Assembly: GCA_001723645.1 (NCBI GenBank)
Contig: MDLC01000002.1
Span: 89,361 to 153,360, forward strand
Direction of reading: 5' to 3'
DNA: 64,000 nucleotides
DNA from: Candidatus Endobugula sertula
GTDB lineage: Bacteria; Pseudomonadota; Gammaproteobacteria; Pseudomonadales; Cellvibrionaceae
Shown: positions 26,877-38,800 of the stretch, one piece after another
Numbering within the stretch: the first letter of the stretch is position 1
How the letters are laid out: each line of letters starts with the position of its first letter
Program-made: the position numbers and the translations under genes
The notes under the pieces: generated by a model
What the model was told of the DNA's origin: nothing
Databases searched by the model: none
Seen by the model: the letters and a program-made list of their open reading frames with translations, nothing else

Positions 26877-29800
26877 CTATTCAAATATAAAGTTATTTTC
26901 GGTAAACTCTTCTAATGAAGCACCTGTTATTTGAATGCCTGAATCTGCGGATCGAACATTAATAATTGTTTCATCAGTCTCATGCCAACTGCCATCCTCA
27001 CCTTTCTCCCATAGGTTACGTTCAAAGGCGTTCATCTCAAAATCTGCTTGGCTATTGATAGTATCAAATTGAGAAAAATCTAACTTATCATAGTCAATCT
27101 GAAAATCCTCTATCGTCTTCTGAGAAAATGACCCAGGTGTTATATTCTTAATAACAAAAGTATCAGAACCTTCGCCACCAGTAAGCTTATCACTCCCTTC
27201 ACCGGAATCAATGATATCATCACCCGATTTACCATTGATGTAATCATCTCTATCACTGCCTGTTAGAACATCATCTCCGTCAGTTCCATCAATTCTCAAG
27301 TAAAAATCTGACTCTTCAAGATCGGTCATATTGACATTACTCAAGGTTATTTCATGGTTTATTATTGTCGTTGTTTCAATTAATAAACCATTATTTTCAT
27401 CATTACTGATAGTGACCAAATTTAATGAATCAAGGTTATCTCTACCATATAGGTTCACAATGTCTTGGCTTACAACATCAGATAATTTGGTATTTTCTAA
27501 TATCGCAGCTTGTACATCATCAGTAGTAACAATCAGATTGTTATTATCTTTAGACAGCTCTATGATGCCATCAAAAGAATCATCCAACCCAACGCTGGAG
27601 AAAAAATCTAGCCAATCAGATAACCCTGTATTTTCCAACGTTATTCCATTACTTTTTGAACGAGTTATTGTAATTAGAGTATCGTTTCCTTGTTGTGACA
27701 TATTTAATTCTGCAATAGAACTCACCTGAAACTTTGAAAGATCGATTAAATCACCTTTGGTAAAGTCCGCAATAGTCGTTTTACCTGAAGAAAAACCATG
27801 CCATATTTCAAAAGTATCACTACCTTTTCCTCCAGATAGAGTTGTGCTATCGGCTAAAGTATAGAGCGTATCATTACCTGTTCCACCATTTAATGTCTGA
27901 TAATTTCCAGACAATGTTTCAAGGTAATCGTCACCATCGCCACCATTTAACGTATTATCACTCCCCGACCAAGTTTCTATCCTGTCATCTCCCTTACCTC
28001 CATTAACCACATTACCATTACCGGTAAAACTAATATTATCATTGCCATCTTTGGCATTGATAATATTATTGTCACCATATAGCGTCAAAAAATCCTTCGA
28101 ATCCGTGCCATCAATAACTGAGTTAGATTTATACCGGAGAATAAAATCATCCTCCGATATTTGACCCTTATTAGTATTTTGTAATATAAGCTGGTGCGAA
28201 TCAGTTAAATGTATAATGACATCGCTCTCTGACTCAGTCATTTTTAATGAATCATAGTCAGTAACATTCCATATTTTGGTTAAGTCAATCTTGTCTTCTT
28301 TTATCGTAAAATCAGTAATCGTATCGGTAATAACACTACCATCCCAAGCGTATTTTTGCTCAATAATAAAAGCATCTGAACCTACATTACCGGTTAACTG
28401 ATCATTACCGCCGTAACCACCGTTGATAGTATCGTTACCCAAGCCACCAACAAGATTATTATCATCAAAGTTACCGATAATGGTTTGATCTTCAGTCATT
28501 GAAAGCTTATCGGTTATACCAATAAAATTATCAATGGTTAATGAAGAGGCAACAATGTTTTTCAATATTATCGAATGATTGTTAATAACAATTTTTGTAT
28601 CTGACTCATACTGGCTAATATCTATATCACTGAAATACTTTATGGTGCTGTAAAACTGTTCTGTAAACTGAGTTAAGTCCAGTTTATCTGTTACAACATC
28701 AAAATCGGTTATCGTATCCGTATAAAACGAACTATCATCAATAACAAACACATCACTCCCTTGACCACCTGATAATGTATTATCGCCAGCCCCCCCACTA
28801 ATAATATCATCTCCTTCACCACCAAAGAGGCTGTCTGCACCACCTTCTCCATGAAGGCTATCATTACCACTCCCTCCTTGAAGCGTATCATTACCGTAGT
28901 AACCCGTAATGCTGTCGTTACCACTACCGCCTATCAACGTCGCATCGTAGCGGTTTGTGCTTAATACCTGATCTTCCGTAATAGCGGAGGTATCGGTAAC
29001 ACCCAAAAAATTAGCGCCGGTCAAATCAGTTGATGTCATATCTTTTAGTATGACGGTATGATGATCAATAATAATTTTTGTATCTACGCCGTCCTGAGTC
29101 ACACTCAAATCACTGAAGTCTTTTATACGGCTATAAGATTTTTCTGTAAATTGCGTTAAATCCAGCTTATCTTGAGTAATATCAAAATCTGTAATGGTAT
29201 CAATACCAGACGAACTGTCATCAATAACAAACACATCTCTCCCCTGACCACCCGAGAGGGTATTATTACCACTACCCCCTATCAACGTCGCATCATAGCG
29301 GTTTGTGCTTAATACCTGATCTTCCGTAATAGCGGAGGTATCGGTAACACCCTCAAAATTAGCGCCGGTCAGATCAGTTGATGTCATATCTTTTAGTATG
29401 ACGGTATGATGATCAATAATAATTTTTGTATCTAAGCCTTCCTGAGCCACATTCAAATCACTGAAGTCTTTTATACGGCTATAAGATTTTTCTGTAAATT
29501 GCGTTAAATCCAGCTTATCTTGGGTAACGTCAAAATCTGTAATGGTATCAACACCAGACGAACTACGATCAATAATAAAGATATCGCTTCCCTCTCCATT
29601 ATTGATCGTATTATCACCGTCATTTAAATGAATAATATCATTACCACTACCACCAGCAATAACATTATTATATTCATCATCATACAACATTTGGCCTTGT
29701 GATGAAGAAGCATCTCCTATCACTTCTGGATCATTAATTTTTACTATATCTACATCAATATCTATCCCAGTAAAATTTTTTGTGTCCAAATAATTACCAT

Positions 29801-32800
29801 CGACGTTTTGCAATATGATTTTCGATTTATTATGAGTGCGATTTATTTCAATAACAACATCATCACCATTTTGTATAATTTTTAAATCACTTAACTTTGA
29901 TATATCAAAGTGTTGGCTATTTACAATCACTGACAAATCGATTTTATCTTCGATTGGATTAAAGTCTGTTATTATATTTATACTTTTGAAAAAATCTTCA
30001 TTGACAATAAATATATCATTACCATTTCCTCCAGTTAAAATAGAACCTTCCGCCCATCCCTTTGAACTAATAATATCATTACCATCTCCACCATTAATAG
30101 TTTTTGTACTCTTACCTCCTGTTAAAACATCATCGCCATCACCGCCATCTATTATTTTGACATTGCCATTTGCCGTAATAACATTATCATTTTCATTACC
30201 CATTACATGACTTCTATCAAACTGGAAATTTGTCGCAGAAAGATTATCAGGATTAACTCCTTGTAATACTAATTTTTGATAACTATCACTACCAAAGGTA
30301 ATCACTGTATCACCATCTACACCGCTAATATTTAAGTCATAAATTGTGTCTTCTTTTGACATCCAAGATGAAACATCAACCCTGCTAGTTGTAGTATCAA
30401 AATTAGTGATAACATCTGTACCCCAGTATTTTTTGGTGAGGGAAAATGCATCGTGGGTTCCAGTACCTTCAATAAAATTATTGCCAAATCCAACGCTGAT
30501 ATTAATATCCTCTGCTACTACTGATCGATATTCTTCCCTAGTAACATCAGACTCATTAATGCCAATAAAATCATCAAAATTAATATTTTTATATGTCGTA
30601 TCTTTAATTAAGATAATATTTTCTTCGAAATAGAATACAATATTTCCATCTTTTTCCTTAGCAAAGGTTTTTTTATTCTTTGAAAGTTTTATTTCACTTA
30701 TATCATAAAGCAGTGACAAATCTATGGTATCTTTGCCTGCCTCGTAACTTTCAATAACAGTTGTATTCCATGTCCCATCAATAATGTAAGTATCAGACCC
30801 TGCACCACCATCCAGCTTATTATCTCCATCTCCTCCATGTAAAATATCATCACCATTATTGGCAATTAATATATCATCTTTTTTTCCACCAGAAAGAAGA
30901 TCATTATTATCACCACCAACTAGAGTAGATTCTTCGTTTTTTCCACGAATAATAAATTCTCCCCCCTTGAATAATGCATTAACCAACTCTGAATCTAATG
31001 CTTCATAAGTATCTTTCGGCCTAATAATATCTATTTTTTCACTATTGTGAGTCATGAATAACTCTTTCGTGATTTTACTACTGGATACCCCCTGTATTAA
31101 AATACGCTGGCTATCCCCCAGTTCAATAATAGAACCACTGTCAGAATTATTGCTCAGCCCTGTAACTGTGATATTTTTCAGATCAGAACCAAAATCCGTT
31201 AAATCGATTTTGTCTTGATTTACATCGAAACTGATTAATGTATCACTTCCACCTGTATTTTTTGTGATAACAACCACATCGTTACTACCAGCCCTCCAAG
31301 CATTTTTTACATGAATAATATTATTTCCTGCACCACCACTTAAAACATCATCCCCTTTGCTGCCTTGAAGAAAATCATTACCCGCTTCACCATATAGCTC
31401 ATTGATATTAGTTCCCCTATCAAAGAAAGCTTGATCAATTATCACATCATCTCCTTCACCACCATGCATCGTATCGCTTCCATTACCCCCAACCAAATAA
31501 TCATTACCTTTACCTCCATATAACTTATCATTGTTATCACCACCTAATATGACATCATTTCCTGCATCACCATATAAAGTGTCATCTCCAGCATCGCGAT
31601 TTGCCCAGTTATCCCCCTGAACATGATCATCGCCATCACCACCACGCAAGATGTCGTTACCACCTTCCCCAAGCAAAATATCTTCACCATCACTGCCATT
31701 TAATATGTCATCGCCTGCATCTCCCTGAACCCAGTCATCGCCAGCTTTTCCATCAAGCGTATCATGTCCATACCCCCCAAGAATAATGTCATCACCGGCA
31801 CCGCCATTAGCAACATCATTACCTCTATCACCTTGAAGCCAATCTTTACCGTTACCACCTGATATAATGTCATGGTCATTACCACCTAAAACAATATCGT
31901 CACCATCATCTCCAAATAAGTGATCACTACCTGCACCACCCAAGAGGGTATCGTTACCCGCGCCACCATTAAGAAGATCACTGCCTGAGTCTATCCCACG
32001 CCAATTATCTCCTTGCAAGTGATCGTCACCATCCCCGCCTGAAATGGTATCATTCCCACCTTCACCAAGCAGAGTATCGTTACCTTGACCACCATCCAGT
32101 TGGTCATCACCCTCATCACCTTGTACATGATCATCTGCAGCATCTCCACTTAGAGTGTCATTGCCATCTCCACCGAGAAGTGTGTCATCGCCTGTACCGC
32201 CATTGAATTGATCATCACCACCGCCAGTATCCTGTAACCAATCATCACCGGCACCACCCTCGGCAACATCATCGCCTGCGCCCGTATCAATGAAATCATC
32301 ACCTTCACCACCCATGGCTGTGTCATTACCTGAACCCCCTAACAGTGTGTCATTAGCTGTGCCACCAGCCAGTTGGTCATCACCCGCATCACCTTGTACA
32401 TGATCGTCTCCAGCATCTCCACTTAGGGTGTCATTGCCGTCACCGCCTAACAGCGTGTCATTGCCTTCTCCACCAGTGGCGGTATCGTCACCCTCACCAC
32501 CTAAAATAGTGTCATTGCCAGCACCGCCATCCAATATATCATCGTCATCATTACCAATAATGATATCGTCACCAGCACCGCCTTTGATAACGTCACTATC
32601 ATCTGAGCCTGAAATAATGTCATCATTTGCTGAACCGAAGATATAATTGGTTTTGCCGATCAAAAAATGGGATGAGTTAATATCGGATACCAAAGTATTT
32701 TCTAGCGTGATGGAATAGCCGTTGGCAAAGGTGATGAGTGTATGATTATCTTGTTGGGCCAGAATAAGATCAGAAAAACTGTCTACAGACTCGCCTAGGT

Positions 32801-35800
32801 CAATTTTATCCTGCGCCGTATCAAAATCTTTAATTACATCATGATCACCCGCTTTTACTTTAACGATAACAATGTCATTCCCTTCTCCTGTAGTGATATT
32901 ATCGTTGCCTCTACCCGCATTAATAATATTATTTAATGTATTGCCAATAACAATATCATTACCATCACCAGTGGTTGCGTTTTCTATGGTGGATGCCTTG
33001 CCATTATCAACCAATTCAACATATTCTTTGGCAAAATTGAGTTCAGGTTCAATTTGGTTTATCTGGCTTGAGAGGTCAGAAACTTCTGTTTCAAGAGTGG
33101 CTATTTCTGAAGGCAGCTCATCTTTTCTGGTCAGCAGGTGGCCATATTCACCTATAATCATATTTAATTCTGTTTGTTTTTGCTGGTAATCACTAACTGC
33201 ATTATTATATTCGTTGGTCTTTTTTTCTAATTCATCACCACTGAGATCAACTATCTTCCCTGTAGTATTATTTTTATACACATGATAAGTAGCGCCTACC
33301 TTAAAACTGCTTAAATAAGTATGATTATCAAACCATTCCTGCTTTTGATTAACAAGGCTAACAGCCGCATCGTACTCTGCTTTTTTATCAGTATATTGAT
33401 TATATTTTTCTCCTATACGGCTATTGATATTGGTATATTCTTCTTGCTTTGACTGCAACGCCTGTTGCTTTTGGGTGAGGTTATTTTGTTTTTCCAGAAG
33501 TGTTTCTTCCTTAACCGCAATACTGCTTTTCAACTCGTCATATTTTGCATCTTTAGTCGCACCTGCAATCAAAACTTCTTTACCTGCAATATGACTGATT
33601 TCACCCGCATTTAAATCAATGACGGTATTAGTAAAAATACCTGCGGTATTAATCGTATCTATACCACCATCATCATCGCTGAGTACCAGCCTTTCCGTTT
33701 CAGTTAACGAACCAAATTCACCCGTATAAATATAGGTATCACTGCCACCTTCTTCACTCCCTTTAAGCCCAAGTTTGTAACTATTTAATACTCCACCAAT
33801 ATGATTACCATGAGTATCTTCTATTCTTAAAGTCCAAGTACCTTGTGAAGTTTCACCATAATGGTTAGTTGAGGAAAAAATAAAATCAATAAAATCTTTG
33901 CCACCCACATAATCAGCAATTTGTGAGGGGGTTAGCTGATTACCGTCTGTATCGACATAGGGCTTATCCACCATGATTGAACGGGTGCCATCGGGAGAGA
34001 TTAAAGTGATGGTCAAATCAGAGACATTTTTATGGTCAATATCCAATCTGAGTTCAACGTGCTCTATGCTTATTTGATCAGTCACTTCAATCGTAATATC
34101 AACGGTACTACCGTCTGCAACCTGCTGGTTAACTGCATTACCCCCTACCAGTTTATAGGAAACATTTTTATCGGTATTTTGTGTATTCCAGGTTTCCGCT
34201 AACCTAACGGCGGTATAGGCATCAATATTACCGAAACCATAATCATGAGAGGTATGTAAGCCGCCACCATTCCAATCATCAGCACTGTTGGTTTGCCAGT
34301 CGGTATTGGCATCTTCTACTTTTTTGGCACTATAGGCTAAAATCTTTTGAATATCTCTATAGCCTAGCTCTGGATTCGCTTCCAACATTAACGCAATTAC
34401 ACCCGAGATAATCGGTGCAGAAAATGAAGTCCCTTGTGCAGACTCATATTCACTACCAAACGTGGAGCCGTTATCATTGGTTAACAAATTTGCGGTGGTA
34501 TTAATATCCGAGCCGGGTGCAGACACCAGAATATTGGCGCAGGGAGAAGAGAAAGGGTCACTGGCTTGCTGCAATTTACCCAAATCACCTGCTTTATTAA
34601 TCGACCCCGTTGCAATCACATTCGTGCTGTTTTGAAGATTATGATAATTGGAATTGCCACCGGTTTGGCGATCATTCCCGCCAGCAAACACGACTGCGGT
34701 GCCAAGACCGTCGCGACCTTCTTTAACAGCTTCTTCTATGTGGGCTGTGAAATCGATAGCTTTCTGATTATAAAGCACATTGTCAGCAAAAGAATCAGCA
34801 AAGCCCCAACTATTATTGGCAATATCATAACCCTTCATATGAGATAAACCTTCGGAGTCCCAAGAATGGCCTTCCAAGGTTGCATCGTAAGCAACACCAA
34901 CCGCACCTTCGCCGTTTCTTTCCGCCGCAATCACACCGGCTACCGTGGTTTTATGATTGGAAAAGTTTTCTACCTCATTAAATTCCAGCGTTTTTTTATG
35001 GTCTTTCGTTATATTATCATCAAGGTCATGGTGGGTATAATTGATGGCACCTTCCTCAAAGACACCGATACTAATGCCCTTACCCGAATAGTCTTCCCAA
35101 GCACCTTTGACATTAATTTCGTGTAGATACCATTGATCATAAAATAATTCATCCTCCGGGTTATTGGAGTCACGTAACTGCACTGATGCACGCATAGTGG
35201 CCGTTTGACCCGATTGGTCACCTCGAACAGATACTTCTGCCTGAATGCCATGCTCATCCTCAATTTCGTAATCAAACGAGGCAACTCCCATAAAACCGTC
35301 TTTAACACTAAAAATGACTGAGCCATCATCATTTAATGTTGCGGTACCACCAATGGCATTAAGCACATTCGTAATGGTTAGCGCATCACCATCAATATCT
35401 TTATCATTATTCAATAACTGGGCGGCGGTAATGGTGAAGGTTTTTTGCGAGCCATCGTAATCAATCTTATCTCTCACTGGCGTTGGGGCAAAATTGGTCT
35501 CCGTCAAATCCAAATCAAAGTCAGAAAAACGGATTTTTTCTATGCCAGTGAGTGTGTCTTTATCCCCAGTATCGCTATGAGTCACCTCAAAACCTTCCGC
35601 CGTTTTTTGAATATCAAAATTAGCGTAAGACTCACTATATTTAACCACGTCAAAACCTTCGGCACCGTCGAGCAGATCATTGCCCGCACCACCAATCAGA
35701 ATATCTTTACCTGCGCCACCTTTTAACGCGTCATCCTCAAGACCACCATCCAAATAATCGTTACCCTCGTTACCGATCAGCACATCACTGCCTTTGTGAC

Positions 35801-38800
35801 CACGAATCACATCATCGCCATAAGAACCATCAATAAAGTCATCACCATTTTCACCCGACAGTGCATCATCAGCATGACCACCAATAATGACATCGTTACC
35901 ATCACCACCGGAGATAAATACATTGGCATTACCACCACCAACCAACACATCATTACCCGCACCACCATTAGCCACTTCGATATTGGTGGCCGCCAGATTT
36001 AAACTCACACCTTCATCACTAATAATTCTGGCAATATCAACACCTTCACCGCCATCGATATTTTCCTGTTTATCATTGGCATCAATACCCAGCAAATCAT
36101 TGCCAGCACCACCTTTTAGTGTATCGCTGCCAGCACCACCAATTAACCAGTTATCGTTTTCATCACCGATCAAGGTATCATCGCCCACATTGCCATAGGC
36201 AGAATTCACGCCCTTTTCAGCAAGGTCTACGGTTTTACCTTCGGTACTATCCACGACAAAACTGGACGACTTGCCATCTTCGGTGTGAATTTCCAACCCA
36301 TCAGCCACGTCATTCCATTCATAACCGATGGAGTTTGTAGCAAAATCCACTGCCGCCACTTCTCGGGTTTCGCCCGTGGCGGTTTGATAGGTTGAACGCG
36401 ACAGCACAACATTGCCTTCCAAGCGCTCGCGGTCAGAGATAGTTTTATTCAGATCAATCGAGGCAATACCCACTTCAGTTAAGGTGCTTAGCTCACCGGC
36501 ATCGGTTTTAGCATCGCCATTGTTATCCTGCCAAACCCGCAAGGTAGAAAACATCTCATCATTCGCATCAAAGACACCATCGTTATTGGAATCCAACGAG
36601 GCTAGAGCATCCAAACCATCCGCAAATTGTTCGTTTTGGCCTGTGCCTTTTTCACTGCCGTAAAATTCAGAAATGGTTTCGGTAATATCATTAATTTTTC
36701 CATCACCATCAACATCGTGCACCACAATGCCATCACTGCGATGAATCCAACCGGTATTTTCGGCATAGCCGTCGTTATCCACATCAAACACGGCGTGTGA
36801 GTCATTGTAGTGGGTTCCATCACCATTGAGGTCAACGGCTAAGGGGTCTACATTCACAACCTCTTCGCGCCCACCAAATAAACCGGTATTATTTAATACA
36901 CTGGAGAAGAAATTGCCTACGGCACTAACGGCACCTGTAATGACATTACCAATCGTGCTGACAGCACTACCAACCGCATGACCGACACTCTCAAAAAAGC
37001 CGGAGTCTTGTTGCGGCTGTTCTTGTTGCTGCGTAATACGTACGGTGTTTCTATCCATCGCATCAGAGAGTGCATCATCCACCAATTCATGATTACCCGG
37101 CCTATGACCGTCAGACACAATTTTACCCGGCTCAGTATTGGCCATGCCGTCATCATTAATGGTGGACATTCTGGCTTCCCAGTCGGCATCACCAACCACA
37201 TTGCCTCCGGACTCTTCCTGACGCTGCTCAAAATCAAATTCCAAATCGGTACGGATTTCCAAATCTAAACGGGAATTATCTGCTAGCGATTGATCCGTCG
37301 AGGAATCGTTATGGTTCAATAAACCACTGACCCAACCTGTCATAGTGCTAAACGTACCTGATAGGATGTTACCAATACCACTAGCCACATCAACAATAAA
37401 ATCAGCCGTATTATCCACCCAACCCGAAAAAGTATTGCCTACCGTTTGAAACCAGTTGTGAGCGTTCTGCTCCGTACTTAAACCGTTATTCTCTTCAAGA
37501 GCGGCAACCAATGATGCTGAGGCGTCTTTTTTAACCACATCAACAGTACGACTCCCTTCTGTTGACTCGCTATCAACACCATCGTTACCACGGGTGATAT
37601 AAATAATATTATCGTTAGCATCGGTTTCGTACTGCAGGGACGCGAGCGTTTTTTTATCGTCGGGGATCGTTAACGTTTCACCGGGTTTGATAAGGATAAA
37701 CTGCCCATCATCAGAAATGCGGCTGGCAATACCATTTTCAGGGTCACCCTGTAACCACAGATTGGCATCGACCAGCTCTTGTGTCGTCATGCCTAAATCC
37801 TTGGCAATCGCGGAAATAGAATCGCCGGATTGGATGGTGTAAGTTTCATTATGATGCTCTTTAATAAAATCGACAATTGACTGTAATTCACTTCTTTCTT
37901 TATCGATTAAGTCCAGTAGAAACCCATCACTTTTATCAATCCACTGAAAACTGGCATCACCAAACGTATCCAGTGCAATCACATTATCTTCACCATACAC
38001 GGATGCATAAATATTGGTGGTGTTGGAATCCTCCGTACTAAAAGGGGGCGTCTTGGGGCCTTCAGTGAGTTGTATTTTTCCTTCCAATGTCTGAAATTCA
38101 CTACTATGAATTAACTCATCCATATGGCGATAAAAGGCTTCTCGATCACCAATCGGTGTCGCATCCACATGGTTGCCCAAGACAATATAGCGTACCTGAT
38201 CTAATAGAATCTCATAATGCCGCTCTTCTTCATAAGTGCTTGAGCTAATCAAATGAGATAATAAGCCAGCAGGGTCATTTGATAACGAGGTGTCCAATCT
38301 TGCCAATACAGACATTAAATTCAGAGCATCCAGGCCATTCACGCTACTATGATTAGCAACAACAGAATCATAACCAGCCTCCCCCACTTCCTGGGCAATA
38401 TTAATAGTAGTCCCAGGGTGAATACTACCTAATTGACTCACAACATCACCTTCGGCGTTGATCGCCGTGATTCGCTCATTATCCAATGATGCAAAGCCTA
38501 AATCGGTTAATAGCTCATCGCCTCTTTCGTAAAACCCTGGCGCATTAAGCGTCACAATATTATCTACTAGCTGCGGAAAAAAGCGCCCTGCCATATAACC
38601 CAGGTGCCCACCCAGACTGTGACCAGTAACATCTATCGTTTCAAAATCCAATAAGCCCAGACCATAATCCACAGTTAACTCAGCTGCAAATTGTTGAAAT
38701 TCGTGAAGGTGTTGTAGTGTTTTATAACTGTTTTCAGCAAACTCTGCACCATGCTGTAAGGAATACAAGCTAACCAATTCAGAAGGCGTATAAGTTATCG

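Noticed and set aside
31300..32640. Regular short repeats that could be taken for a CRISPR array or microsatellite
   Set aside because: The repeats are in-frame RTX nonapeptide codons of one long gene, with no spacer structure.
32428..36198. Several plus-strand open frames rich in Ser/Pro
   Set aside because: They are antisense shadows of the RTX repeats; their composition is the complement of the GGxGxD codons.
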